The notes: generated by a model not told the origin, from the letters alone. A stretch of 64,000 bases of DNA from Zobellia amurskyensis (GCF_009725985.1 NZ_RCNR01000007.1:120658-184657), one strand, 5' to 3'; shown: positions 9,628 through 18,302, counted from the stretch's first letter. Numbers and translations are program-made.

Positions 9628-9737
9628 AAGGGTGCAAAATAACAATAATATAATGTAGTAGAAAAGAAATTAAACTCCGAAGAACCAGTGAAATAAAAAC
9701 TTAAGAAATGCCCTTATTTATTTGAAGAATTTAGAGC

Positions 9738-9845
9738 AAAAAAAATCGGCAAGCTACCTACATCGCACCGCTACGACCGTATACCCTTGCTGCGTTCCCA
9801 CCCTGGGGGATTCTACAGGAGCTGGTCGTGTAGGACTTGCCGACT
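9738..9845 (-). ncRNA. ffs: Signal recognition particle RNA (small bacterial 4.5S type)
   Basis: On the minus strand the ends CGGCAAG (complement of 9836-9842) and CTTGCCG (complement of 9747-9753) pair, enclosing a long hairpin of about 95 nt. The tip carries GGTGGGAACGCAGCAAGGG, the Bacteroidota form of the SRP domain IV apical region that binds Ffh. The transcript ends with a run of eight Ts (A-run 9738-9745), acting as terminator. A textbook promoter abuts the 5' end. The RNA forms the SRP with Ffh to target membrane and exported proteins. A 72-codon ORF over the same bases on the plus strand is spurious. Confidence 0.9.
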
Positions 9846-9846
9846 G

Positions 9847-9877
9847 CAAATATACAACCTTTTGTTTCTTTCGCAAT
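9847..9877 (-). promoter_or_regulatory. SRP RNA promoter (ATTG-N19-TATATTTG)
   Basis: On the minus strand, TATATTTG (complement of 9847-9854) is an exact TAnnTTTG element, and the TTG (complement of 9874-9876) is exactly 19 bp upstream. The -7 element lies a few bases before the 5' end of the SRP RNA. This is the best example in the window of the Bacteroidota primary sigma factor consensus. Confidence 0.8.
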
Positions 9878-9923
9878 CGTTTTACATTCTATTTTTTATA
9901 TCAACAATTTGTTTTGAGTTCGT

Positions 9924-9931
9924 TATTTTTG
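9924..9931 (+). promoter_or_regulatory. -7 element (TATTTTTG) for the cyclotransferase operon
   Basis: Exact TAnnTTTG match about 50 bp before the ATG at 9981. A TTTG at 9908-9911 lies only 12 bp upstream, too close for the usual spacing, so only the -7 half is supported. Confidence 0.4.
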
Positions 9932-9980
9932 TGCTATTAAAAACACCTGTTAATCAGGCATAACCAAATTTAATTCTGTG

Positions 9981-11033
9981 ATGACAACTCTAAAGTTTTT
10001 TCCGCTCTGTCTTTTTTTAATGCTTTTTATGGCTTGTGGGGGCGACAATTCTCCTTCATCCTTATTCGAAATTCAATTAGAAGGTAACAGTAAAAGCTTT
10101 CAGCAAAACCAAAATGTTGCAGTTTCCCTTAAAAATAAAAAAGACAAGACCATAGAAAGTGTTACATACAGTATAGATGGCGAAGAACTAACGGTTAATG
10201 ATGGTAAAATTGCACTTAACATGCCTCATTTAGGAGATAAAGTCCTTAAAGCTACCGTTGCCTATGAAGATACTTCCGTAGAAGTTACGAAGCATCTAAA
10301 GCTTTTAGCTCCAAATGCACCAGAGATTTACACTTATGAAATAATAAAAGAATATCCCCATGATAACAAAGCATACACTCAGGGGCTTGAATTTTACAAT
10401 GACACTCTTTATGAAAGTACCGGTAAAAAAGGAAGGTCTTCATTAAGGAAAGTCGACTTTAAGTCAGGTAAGGTTTTACAACAGGTTGATTTAGACCAAA
10501 CATACTTTGGAGAAGGTATCACTATTCTAAACAACAAAATTTATATGCTTACCTGGCGCAGCGGGGTTGGTTTTATCTATGATTTAAAGACATTGGATAA
10601 AATTGATAATTTTCAATTTGGAGAAAGCAAAGAAGGCTGGGGACTGACCAACGACGGAAAGAAACTTTTTAAAAGTGACGGTACCGAAAAAATCTGGTTT
10701 TTAAATCCAGAAACTTTGGTTGAAGAAGGTCATATAGAAACCGTAACCAACAAATCTATTAATGACAGCGCTAATGAATTGGAATATGTAGATGGGAAAA
10801 TCTATGCCAATGTATACCAAAAACCTAGCGTAATGATTATTGATGCGAATAGCGGTGCTATTGAAGGTGTTATTAATTTTGGAGGCCTAAGTAGTAAAGT
10901 CACCCATCATGATACTTGGAGCGACACGGATAACGTTCTTAACGGAATAGCATATCACCCAGAGAGACAAACTTTCTTTGTTACCGGAAAAGAATGGGAC
11001 AAAATGTTTGAGGTTAAAATCCAAAAGAAATAA
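9981..11033 (+). CDS. Glutaminyl-peptide cyclotransferase, plant/bacterial beta-propeller type, lipoprotein
   Basis: Glutamine cyclotransferase family (PF05096), converting N-terminal Gln of proteins to pyroglutamate. The start is taken at ATG 9981; a GTG lies one codon upstream. Residues 1-19 are a lipoprotein signal (LFMAC, Cys19). A linker Ig-like segment (about 25-105) precedes the five-bladed propeller, with the conserved YTQGLEF near residue 132, GEG..L, and the C-terminal LNGIAY and FVTGKEWDKMFEV. Periplasmic pyroglutamate formation is common in Bacteroidetes because many exported proteins expose Gln after signal cleavage. The next gene's ATG follows the stop directly, indicating an operon. 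Confidence 0.92.
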   Translation: MTTLKFFPLCLFLMLFMACGGDNSPSSLFEIQLEGNSKSFQQNQNVAVSLKNKKDKTIESVTYSIDGEELTVNDGKIALNMPHLGDKVLKATVAYEDTSVEVTKHLKLLAPNAPEIYTYEIIKEYPHDNKAYTQGLEFYNDTLYESTGKKGRSSLRKVDFKSGKVLQQVDLDQTYFGEGITILNNKIYMLTWRSGVGFIYDLKTLDKIDNFQFGESKEGWGLTNDGKKLFKSDGTEKIWFLNPETLVEEGHIETVTNKSINDSANELEYVDGKIYANVYQKPSVMIIDANSGAIEGVINFGGLSSKVTHHDTWSDTDNVLNGIAYHPERQTFFVTGKEWDKMFEVKIQKK

Positions 11034-11429
11034 ATGCAGAGCTACCAAAAAACGATTACCGTTCAAGAAGACGATCTAGACGAACTTGACCACGTGAACA
11101 ACGTACGGTATGTACAGTGGATGCAAGACATTTCTAAGGAACATTGGATGAACGCTGCGTCGGAAGAAATGCGCAGCGGAATTATTTGGGTGGTTATGAC
11201 CCATCATATTACATATAAAAGTGCGGCTGTACTAAACGATGTTATTGAGATGCGCACTTACATTGAAAAAAGTAGAGGTGCCGTTTGCATCCGTATTGTG
11301 GAAATGCACAATAAGAAAACCAATGAACTGTTATTAAGGTCAAGTACCGAATGGTGCCTTTTAAATGCAGAAACGTATAGGCCCACACGCATATCCGATG
11401 AAATTAAAGAGTTTTTTACTCGCCCGTAG
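11034..11429 (+). CDS. Acyl-CoA thioesterase, hot-dog fold (4HBT family)
   Basis: A 131-residue single hot-dog domain. It contains the family pattern DELDHVNNVRYVQWMQD, in which Asp/Asn-His residues sit at the start of the long helix, and a second strand set ITYKSAAVLNDVIEMRT. Such enzymes hydrolyse acyl-CoA thioesters in the cytoplasm; the substrate is not predictable here. The ATG abuts the stop of the glutaminyl cyclase gene, so they are co-transcribed although the functions are not obviously linked. Confidence 0.88.
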   Translation: MQSYQKTITVQEDDLDELDHVNNVRYVQWMQDISKEHWMNAASEEMRSGIIWVVMTHHITYKSAAVLNDVIEMRTYIEKSRGAVCIRIVEMHNKKTNELLLRSSTEWCLLNAETYRPTRISDEIKEFFTRP

Positions 11430-11506
11430 CTATAAGCACGCTTTTCTATATTTAAATTATAAAGTTTTCCCGGCACTAATAAGATTTAGACCTATAGATG
11501 AAATAA

Positions 11507-13051
11507 ATGAGGCGATCCCTAATTACAATAGCACTACTTGCCCTAATCATCTCTATAGGCTCATGCCGCAAAGATTTTGAATACTCCCCAAGTAATGGAA
11601 ATCTTGAATTTTCAAGAGATACGGTTTTCCTAGATACCGTATTTACCAATATTGGTAGTAGCACCTATAGTTTAAAAGTGTACAACCGCAGTAAAGAAGA
11701 TATTTCAATTCCATTTGTAGGCCTACAGCAAGGCGAAACTAGTTCGTACAGACTTAATGTAGATGGTGTTGCCGGAAAAACATTTTCGGATATTCCTCTG
11801 ATGGCCAAAGACAGTCTTTATATTTTTATAGAGACAACCGTAAACATTCAAGAAGAGAATACAGATCAATTTTTATATACTGATGTTCTGCAATTTGGTC
11901 AGGGTAACAATAGTCAACAAATACCATTGGTTACATTGGTTCAGGATGCTATTTTCTTATTTCCAGATAATAATCCGGATGGACAAAAAGAATCGGTTGT
12001 AATAGGGACAGATGCTAACGGTGATGAGGTTCTAACTCCAGGCTTTCAACTTAATAACGACCAATTACAATTTACTAATGAAAAACCTTATGTAATTTAC
12101 GGGTTTGCCTTAGTCCCTAAAGAGCGACAACTAATCATAGATGCTGGTGCAAGAGTCTATTTTCATGAAAATTCCGGTATTTATGTAGCGCCTGAAGCTT
12201 CAATAACCATTAATGGAGCTTTGAGTGCAGATAAAAAGTTGCTAGAAAATGAAGTGATTTTTGAAGGTGACCGCTTAGAGCCAGAATATGAAGATGTAGC
12301 TGGACAATGGGAAGGAATTCGTATAGCAGCCGGCAGTATTGATAACATCATAAACCACCTTACTTTAAAAAATGCGACCATAGGTATTTTCGCCCAAGGA
12401 GAATCACCTTTATCACCACCAACTTTAACGTTTCAAAACTCACAAATTTACAATAGCTCTAAAATCAATTTATGGGGGAAAACCGCAGTTATTAGTGGTG
12501 CAAACCTTGTTTTAGGAAGTGCCGGGAATAGCTCGCTTTATTGTAATTTAGGAGGAAGTTATTCTTTTATACATACAACTATTGCTAATTATTGGACAGA
12601 AAGTTACCGACCTAATGCCGCACTAACCATAAACAATTTTGATTCTGGCAACCTTAATGGCTCAATAGGTATGGATTTATTAAAAGCCGATTTTAAGAAT
12701 TGTATTATAGATGGAAACGGCAATTTTGAAATTTCGCATGGTTCCAATGGGTCTAACACCTATAATTTCCTGTTCAGTTCCTGTCTTATTACCGCTAATC
12801 TTGACAATATCCCTTCTGACAATGATGGTATTTACAATTTTGAGGATGATTCTCAATACAAAAATAATATTCTAAACGGGCGTTCGGCATTTGAAAGTAC
12901 ATCAAAAAATGATTATAGATTAATGCCCAATTCCGAAGCCTTAAATGCAGGAAACAAAACTGATGCATTAGCCGTGCCATTGGACATTTTAGGAAAAAAT
13001 CGGAAGGAAACTCCGGATCTTGGCGCTTATGAGCTTTCCGCTACGGACTAA
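11507..13051 (+). CDS. Large lipoprotein, probable parallel beta-helix
   Basis: 514 residues with a lipoprotein signal peptide (IISIGSC, Cys20). The N-terminal 150 residues resemble a beta-sandwich (FSRDTVFLDTVFTNIGSSTYSLKVYN, reminiscent of 'choice-of-anchor' or immunoglobulin-like modules). From about residue 215 onward short strands repeat (GARVYFHENSGIYVAPEASI, then NHLTLKNATIGI), as in right-handed beta-helix proteins. It ends with DLGAYE, a common C-terminal signature of such surface proteins. Conserved hypothetical in flavobacteria as far as I can tell. A cell-surface role is inferred. It follows the thioesterase by 77 bp. Confidence 0.75.
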   Translation: MRRSLITIALLALIISIGSCRKDFEYSPSNGNLEFSRDTVFLDTVFTNIGSSTYSLKVYNRSKEDISIPFVGLQQGETSSYRLNVDGVAGKTFSDIPLMAKDSLYIFIETTVNIQEENTDQFLYTDVLQFGQGNNSQQIPLVTLVQDAIFLFPDNNPDGQKESVVIGTDANGDEVLTPGFQLNNDQLQFTNEKPYVIYGFALVPKERQLIIDAGARVYFHENSGIYVAPEASITINGALSADKKLLENEVIFEGDRLEPEYEDVAGQWEGIRIAAGSIDNIINHLTLKNATIGIFAQGESPLSPPTLTFQNSQIYNSSKINLWGKTAVISGANLVLGSAGNSSLYCNLGGSYSFIHTTIANYWTESYRPNAALTINNFDSGNLNGSIGMDLLKADFKNCIIDGNGNFEISHGSNGSNTYNFLFSSCLITANLDNIPSDNDGIYNFEDDSQYKNNILNGRSAFESTSKNDYRLMPNSEALNAGNKTDALAVPLDILGKNRKETPDLGAYELSATD

Positions 13052-13339
13052 AAAATCCAGTCTTGAGCACTTAAAAAGCACATTTTTACTTCTTTTCTAC
13101 ACAACATCTCATCCTTCCTTTCAGTTTTCCCCTACAAAAAACAAAAGTAAAAGCGCTGATTATGAGTTAAAATAGGTAATTTTAAATGAAATGATGCCAA
13201 TACAACATAAAATATGTAGGCTTTTTCCTTCAAACCAGTTAAAAACCAACATTTTACATATAAAAACCCCAATTATTGTGGGGGATATCTTTATAGCTAT
13301 GTAACTTACTGTCACTAATTTGCATCAAAATAATGTGTC

Positions 13340-14071
13340 TTGGAATATACTTACACCATAATAGATTCAGATGCGACCTCAAATTTGCAATTACAGCACT
13401 ATTTGGAGGATTATGGTGATTTCACTTGTGCAGGCCTCGCACAGAACAGTACAGAGGGCACCAACACAATCTTAAAGTATTCCCCAGATGTAATTTTCAT
13501 AAACCTTAATGAAAGTGCTTACGAGTATTTTCATATGGTAATGGAGCTTCATCAATACTTAAATGAACTTCCTATTATAATAGGTATATCCAAGAGTAAG
13601 GATTACGCCTATGAGGCCATTAAGAATGGTTTCTTTGATTACTGGCTGAAACCTTATAATGAATTTGATATAAGGAAATCTATATTACGTCTTAAAAAGC
13701 AAGTACCTGCAAAAACAGAACCTCAGACATTGTGTTTAAAATCGTATCGCGATTTTCAATATATCAATACGGACGATATTCTTTACTTACAGGCGGACAA
13801 TAATTCTACTGAGTTTGTGATGAAAGACGGTACAATAAACAATGCTTACAAAACGTTAAAGACCTTCGAAAATCAACTACCTAAGAATTTTGTAAGGATA
13901 CACCAGAGTTATATTGTTAACACAAACTTTATTTCTCGTATAAGTTACGGCAAATCATATTGCACTTTAAAGCAGAATAAAATGCAATTGCCTTTCTCTA
14001 AATCATACAGAGAAAATATTGATGGTCTCAAGAATTTGCTATCAAAAAACACGATTTCGGCCCTTAATTAG
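13340..14071 (+). CDS. LytTR-family response regulator with degenerate receiver
   Basis: A 243-residue protein with an N-terminal CheY-like receiver (about 1-120) and a C-terminal LytTR DNA-binding domain (about 135-235; FVRIHQSYIVN is the hallmark). The start must be TTG 13340: a stop lies in frame three codons upstream and the first internal ATG is about 60 residues in. The phospho-acceptor position in PDVIFINLN is Asn55 instead of Asp, although the acidic pocket (IDSD) and the Lys of WLKPY are kept. It is therefore likely a phosphorylation-independent regulator. It lies upstream of the repeat lipoprotein and sensor kinase genes and has no kinase of the LytS type beside it. Confidence 0.88.
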   Translation: MEYTYTIIDSDATSNLQLQHYLEDYGDFTCAGLAQNSTEGTNTILKYSPDVIFINLNESAYEYFHMVMELHQYLNELPIIIGISKSKDYAYEAIKNGFFDYWLKPYNEFDIRKSILRLKKQVPAKTEPQTLCLKSYRDFQYINTDDILYLQADNNSTEFVMKDGTINNAYKTLKTFENQLPKNFVRIHQSYIVNTNFISRISYGKSYCTLKQNKMQLPFSKSYRENIDGLKNLLSKNTISALN

Positions 14072-14212
14072 TCAAATCCTCTTGAAACTCACTCGTTTAC
14101 TCACAAAACTGGTGCTTTTACTACTACATTTTTCAAGCTAGTCAATAAGCTCCTAAACAATAATAGTTTAGCAGTGTAAGAAACAACAATAACCCCCTAA
14201 ACTAGTTTAATT

Positions 14213-14527
14213 ATGAAAAAAGTAGCAAGCATTTTAGCATTAATCATTATGTCATTTGGAGTAATCTCATGTGAAACAGAAAACGATGCAGCTTATGACG
14301 TAAACATTGATGCTTCAACAGACGGTGACGATGTTGAGACTGACAGACGCGACTCTTCAGTGGACGGTGACGATGTTGAGACTGACAGACGTGACTCCTC
14401 GGTAGACGGTGACGATGTTGAGACTGACGGACGTGACTCCTCGGTAGACGGTGACGATGTTGAGACTGACGGACGCGACTCCTCGGTAGACGGTGACGAT
14501 GTTGAGACTGACGGACGTGACTCTTAG
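14213..14527 (+). CDS. Small acidic lipoprotein with 14-residue tandem repeats
   Basis: 104 residues. A lipoprotein signal peptide (SFGVISC, Cys20) is followed by a short spacer. Then come five near-identical 14-residue units of the form DGDDVETD(R/G)RDSSV, the last one truncated by the stop. The repeats are extremely acidic, without hydrophobic residues apart from Val, so the mature protein is probably disordered, surface-exposed and possibly cation-binding. I know no family for it. The gene is closed by a strong terminator, then comes the sensor kinase gene 75 nt later. Repeat number is likely to vary between strains. Confidence 0.7.
   Translation: MKKVASILALIIMSFGVISCETENDAAYDVNIDASTDGDDVETDRRDSSVDGDDVETDRRDSSVDGDDVETDGRDSSVDGDDVETDGRDSSVDGDDVETDGRDS
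14321..14524 (+). repeat. 42-bp in-frame tandem repeat, 4.9 copies
   Basis: Units at 14321-14362, 14363-14404, 14405-14446, 14447-14488 and a partial 14489-14524. They differ only at a few positions (AGA/GGA for Arg/Gly, and silent CGC/CGT, TCT/TCC and TCA/TCG changes). Unit length is a multiple of three, so copy-number change keeps the frame. Confidence 0.95.
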
Positions 14528-14551
14528 TATAAAATCAGAATAGCTTATATT

Positions 14552-14583
14552 AGCCTTAAATTAATTTTTAAGGCTTTTTTTTT
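14552..14583 (+). terminator. Rho-independent terminator after the repeat lipoprotein
   Basis: A 9-bp perfect stem (14552-14560 with 14567-14575, arms AGCCTTAAA / TTTAAGGCT), a 6-nt loop and a tract of nine Ts. It separates the lipoprotein gene from the sensor kinase gene starting at 14602. Confidence 0.85.
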
Positions 14584-14601
14584 AAACCTGAATTTTTTCA
14601 C

Positions 14602-16674
14602 ATGTTACCTGTCAAATCTGGACCTCCTAAGTATATACTTTATATAAGTTGTTTCTGGCTGGCTCTATTATTTGTTTCATGTAATAAAAACAACCAACTT
14701 AACAGTAAGCAAACCTCTACCCAAGCAGACTCTGTTTTCTCCTTAATAGACAGTGCCTCTAACTCAAAATTTTCTTACAAAAAACATAAAGCCTTTCTTG
14801 ATAGAGCTGAAGCCAAAGCAGCCAAGATAAAAAACGACTCCTTAAAGGCTAAGTTGTTTTCCAAAATAGCACTAAAATATCTAACCCTTAATGATTCCGC
14901 TAACTTTAGAAAAATTAATCTAAAAACGATAGAACTCGCTAAATCCCTAAACGACAGTTTAACACTTGCTGAAGCAAATTGGGATTTAGCGCATTTTTTC
15001 AGAGGTGAAGCCAAAACAGATAAGGCTTATTTCCACTTTTCAGAAGCCCAAAATATTTTTGAGGCATTAAAGATGGATTACGAGTCAGCTAGAATGCTAT
15101 ACAATATGGCTGTTACTCAATCCGATATTAAGGACTATACTGGCAGTGAAATCAATACAATTAAAGCCATTGAAATTCTAAAACCGCTGAACCAATATAA
15201 AAGACTTTACTATTGTTATAATAATTTAGGCTCAATCACAAAAGAATTAAAAGATTTTGACAGAGCATTAGACTACTACAACACGGCTTTGGAATATCAG
15301 AAAAAAATAGAAGCCCCAAACAACTACGCCCTTAGCCTTAAAAATAACATTGGCGTTGTCTATCTAGAACAAGGGAACTATACAGAATCCATTCCTTATT
15401 TTGAAACAGTCCTAAATGATGTAAATCTTTCTACAGAACGCCCCTCTCTATATGCTATGGCGCTTAACAATCTAGCCTACAGCAAATCTAAGGTTGACCC
15501 TAAATCCGATTTATCCCCTTATTTCAGAAGGGTTATAAAAATTCAGGATAGCATCGGCGAAATTCAAGATATTTCAAGAAGCTACTACTGTTTTGCAGAT
15601 TATTACTTAGGTAAGCAGGATACAATAGAGGCTATATCACAGGTAAAAAAAGCTTTAGGATATGCAAAAATCGCAAGTAATAATGATAGATATTTACAAA
15701 GCTTACAACTATTATCAAAACTAGAACCACAAAAATCCAGTTACTATACGCAAAAATACATCTCCTTAAATGATAGCCTACAACAAGTAGAAAGAAAGGC
15801 GCGGAACAAATTTGCCCGTATTCGTTTTGAGACAGATGAATTCATAGCCGAAAACGAAATATTAGAACGAGAAAAGCAATTATGGACAGGTGTTGCCGTT
15901 TCTATATTATTATTAGGTCTTATGTCCTATATCATTCTAGATCAAAGGTCAAAAAATCAAAAGCTTCGTTTCCAACAACAGCAACAGGCCGCGAACCAAG
16001 AAATTTTCAACTTAATGCTTGCTCAAAAACAGAAGCTGGAGGAAGGCAAAAAAATAGAACAGAAAAGAATCTCAGAAGAACTCCATGATGGGGTACTTGG
16101 TAAGATGTTAGGTGCGCGTATGGTACTTACCGGTCTTAACAAGAGAACTGGTGAAGAAGCCGCTACAGAAAGAAAAAGAGCTATAGACGCCTTGCAAGAT
16201 GTTGAAAAAGAAGTTCGATCAATTTCTCACGAACTTAGTCATGCCGCTTATCAAAATATTCCAAATTTCATCCATTCTCTTAAAGACTTATTGAATACGG
16301 TCAAAGCCACAGGAAATTTCGATTATAAGTTCGTCTACAATGAGGTCTTCAATTGGGATTCACTTGATGCCAATATTAAAATTAACGTCTATCGCATGAT
16401 TCAAGAAAGTTTGCAAAATTGTGTTAAACATGCGGCATGTAAGAATGTAATTGTAGAACTTAGCAAAACAAACATTGGCTTCATGGCCAAAATTACAGAT
16501 GACGGAAAAGGTTTTAAAAAGAGTTCTAGAAAAAGAGGAATTGGCCTTCGTAATATTTCATCAAGAATAGAAAAAATAAACGGAACGTACAGTATTGACA
16601 GCACGCCTGGCAAAGGTACTACCGTAACACTTGAAGTTCCACTAAATACCGAACCTGAACTTACATCTAATTAA
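14602..16674 (+). CDS. TPR-containing sensor histidine kinase (HisKA_3 / NarX-like)
   Basis: 690 residues. A hydrophobic N-terminus resembles a lipoprotein-type signal (LLFVSC, Cys27), followed by about 350 residues of tetratricopeptide-like helical repeats (for example FDRALDYYNTALEYQKKI and NYTESIPYFETVLND) predicted in the periplasm. A single membrane helix spans about 427-446. The cytoplasmic part has the HisKA_3 phospho-acceptor motif RISEELHDGVLGKM with His495, then a HATPase_c domain with NVYRMIQESLQNCVKHA, DDGKGF and GIGLRNI. It phosphorylates the response regulator encoded 35 bp downstream. The start at 14602 lies shortly after a terminator. Confidence 0.93.
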   Translation: MLPVKSGPPKYILYISCFWLALLFVSCNKNNQLNSKQTSTQADSVFSLIDSASNSKFSYKKHKAFLDRAEAKAAKIKNDSLKAKLFSKIALKYLTLNDSANFRKINLKTIELAKSLNDSLTLAEANWDLAHFFRGEAKTDKAYFHFSEAQNIFEALKMDYESARMLYNMAVTQSDIKDYTGSEINTIKAIEILKPLNQYKRLYYCYNNLGSITKELKDFDRALDYYNTALEYQKKIEAPNNYALSLKNNIGVVYLEQGNYTESIPYFETVLNDVNLSTERPSLYAMALNNLAYSKSKVDPKSDLSPYFRRVIKIQDSIGEIQDISRSYYCFADYYLGKQDTIEAISQVKKALGYAKIASNNDRYLQSLQLLSKLEPQKSSYYTQKYISLNDSLQQVERKARNKFARIRFETDEFIAENEILEREKQLWTGVAVSILLLGLMSYIILDQRSKNQKLRFQQQQQAANQEIFNLMLAQKQKLEEGKKIEQKRISEELHDGVLGKMLGARMVLTGLNKRTGEEAATERKRAIDALQDVEKEVRSISHELSHAAYQNIPNFIHSLKDLLNTVKATGNFDYKFVYNEVFNWDSLDANIKINVYRMIQESLQNCVKHAACKNVIVELSKTNIGFMAKITDDGKGFKKSSRKRGIGLRNISSRIEKINGTYSIDSTPGKGTTVTLEVPLNTEPELTSN

Positions 16675-16709
16675 GGAACACAAGTAGAATAATTACTGAC
16701 CAAAAAAGT

Positions 16710-17381
16710 ATGGACAATTTAATTAGAATATTAGCTGTTGATGATCATGAAATGATTGTACTTGGCTATAAATATACTATTGAAGGGTGCGATTTTGAAA
16801 AGTACAAAGTAACGGTTAATATAGCCCCCAGTTACCAAGAAGGCAAGGAAGAAATAGAAAGCTCCTCAAACCGTATGCCTTATGACATTATACTATTGGA
16901 CATCCAGATGTTTCCGGATAGCGCCAAAGAAGAACGCGGCGGTGTTGACCTAGGCCTCCTAGTTAGAAAAATATCCCCAACTTCTAAAGTTGTTTTTCTA
17001 TCATCGTTCAGTGACAGTTACCACATAAACAATGTTCTAAAAACGGTTAATCCAGATGGATACATGGTGAAATCCGAAGTAGATGAGAAGACGTTGCAAG
17101 ACATGGTTAAAACAGTTATTGAAAACCCTCCTTACTATACAGCTGCAGCCTTGCAGGCCATACGTAGAAAAATGGCAAACGAAGACCAAATAGATGAACG
17201 GGACAAAAAAATATTATATCAATTATCCATTGGAACAAAAACCAAAGACATCTCATCTTTAGTTGCCGCATCAAGCACAACCGTTGAAAACCGAAAAAGA
17301 CAGTTAAAGGTCATTTTCAATGTTGAAAACGGTAATGATTTCGCCCTCATTGAAGAGGCCAGAAAGCGTGGGTTTATCTAA
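16710..17381 (+). CDS. Response regulator (NarL/FixJ-like) paired with the TPR kinase
   Basis: 223 residues. The receiver domain has the DDHE acidic pocket, the phospho-acceptor Asp64 in IILLDIQM, a Ser in LSSF and Lys in YMVKSE. The C-terminal HTH region (about 165-223) begins DERDKKILYQLSIGTKTKDIS and is LuxR-like but divergent from the usual GxSNKEIA pattern. It is 35 bp downstream of the kinase gene on the same strand, so the two form a two-component system. Target genes are unknown. The neighbouring repeat lipoprotein gene is a plausible target, by position only. Confidence 0.9.
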   Translation: MDNLIRILAVDDHEMIVLGYKYTIEGCDFEKYKVTVNIAPSYQEGKEEIESSSNRMPYDIILLDIQMFPDSAKEERGGVDLGLLVRKISPTSKVVFLSSFSDSYHINNVLKTVNPDGYMVKSEVDEKTLQDMVKTVIENPPYYTAAALQAIRRKMANEDQIDERDKKILYQLSIGTKTKDISSLVAASSTTVENRKRQLKVIFNVENGNDFALIEEARKRGFI

Positions 17382-17453
17382 AAGAACCCCGCAAAATAAA
17401 CATATAACTAATTATATACAAACACATTACAGTTTGTGTCGGCGTAAATTATA

Positions 17454-17486
17454 GAAAACCCCCAGTTTTTATGAGGTTTTTCTTTA
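17454..17486 (+). terminator. Possible terminator after the response regulator gene
   Basis: GAAAACC (17454-17460) can pair with GGTTTTTC (17475-17482, one bulged T) around a 14-nt loop, followed by a T-rich tract. The stem is weak. Confidence 0.35.
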
Positions 17487-17508
17487 TAGGCCTAACAAAA
17501 CTGAAAAC

Positions 17509-17516
17509 TATCTTTG
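17509..17516 (+). promoter_or_regulatory. -7 element (TATCTTTG) for the 17541 gene
   Basis: Exact TAnnTTTG match 24 bp before the ATG at 17541. No convincing -33 element is visible at the expected spacing. Confidence 0.4.
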
Positions 17517-17540
17517 GCCCTAAGTGTATAACCACGTCAT

Positions 17541-18197
17541 ATGCCACTATATCAAGATAGTTTTAGCGATAACCACTCAAATGGCTATACTCCCAATTCA
17601 CAAATTGAGGGAATGGAATCTTTTGCGAATAGTTTAGAAAAATTATTCTTTGCAGAAGCAACAATTCTTAATTGCACGAATATTGACTCCAAAACCAATT
17701 TAGCCATTGAGCTAAATTGTAATATCTCTCTGGTAGAAATGTTATTTCATTTTAACAAAGGTACTTGGGGAAACTTCAAGCCAGGTAGAACTTCGTTTAT
17801 GAAATTGCTTGATGAGCTTGTAAACAAAAGTGGAAACGATGTAGATATTGAAGAGTTTACTTTCTTCCTAAAGGATACTGCTATAATCGTAAATAAAATT
17901 TATGACAATAGCATTCCCGAGCAGTTAGATGCAATAATAGCTGAAATATGCAAACACTATGTTCACTTCAGCAAGGGTCTAACCGAGACACCTTACGAAA
18001 TCTATGTTCCCGTTTTTGAAGAGGAAAACAATGAAGAGAATGAAATTCTTATACGAAATATAGAAGCGGATAACAATACGAAGAAAAATTACTTTCAGTA
18101 TTGGGGTCTTTATTTTGAATCCGAAGATGATGCGGTCATCTATGATTTAAAAAGCTCTACCATAGAACACGGTGACCTATTTATGCTTAACAATTAA
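17541..18197 (+). CDS. Conserved-looking hypothetical protein
   Basis: 218 residues, no signal peptide or membrane segments, acidic and mostly helical by composition. I do not recognise a catalytic motif. The C-terminal stretch YFQYWGLYFESEDDAVIYDL followed by GDLFMLN resembles the ends of other flavobacterial hypothetical proteins, but I cannot name the family. The gene has its own promoter-like element. It lies between the two-component system and glyA, so no functional link can be drawn. Confidence 0.65.
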   Translation: MPLYQDSFSDNHSNGYTPNSQIEGMESFANSLEKLFFAEATILNCTNIDSKTNLAIELNCNISLVEMLFHFNKGTWGNFKPGRTSFMKLLDELVNKSGNDVDIEEFTFFLKDTAIIVNKIYDNSIPEQLDAIIAEICKHYVHFSKGLTETPYEIYVPVFEEENNEENEILIRNIEADNNTKKNYFQYWGLYFESEDDAVIYDLKSSTIEHGDLFMLNN

Positions 18198-18262
18198 ATC
18201 AAAAACAAGTTTTTGAGGTAAATGACAGTAATATAAACTGCCCATTCCCCAAAATAATCAAT

Positions 18263-18302
18263 TCCCCCATTTGCTACTCAATAAAATTGGGTAGATGGGG
18301 GA
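18263..18302. repeat. Long intergenic inverted repeat between convergent genes
   Basis: TCCCCCAT (18263-18270) pairs with ATGGGGGA (18295-18302), and inside it CTAC (18274-18277) pairs with GTAG (18291-18294). The G+C-rich arms stand out from the AT-rich surroundings. There is no T-run on either side, so a bidirectional terminator for the 17541 gene and glyA is possible but not proven. Confidence 0.5.

Noticed and set aside
9722..9940. A 72-codon plus-strand ORF over the SRP RNA
   Set aside because: It overlaps a well-supported structured RNA on the opposite strand, and its translation has no protein-like features.
14321..14524. The 42-bp repeats as a CRISPR array
   Set aside because: The units are contiguous with no spacers, and they are translated in frame behind a lipoprotein signal.
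13266..17489. Shared ACCCC ... TCTTTATAG motif upstream of the 13340 and 17541 genes
   Set aside because: The 9-mer TCTTTATAG occurs at 13289-13297 and 17481-17489, but in AT-rich DNA this is weak, and the second copy overlaps a possible terminator.
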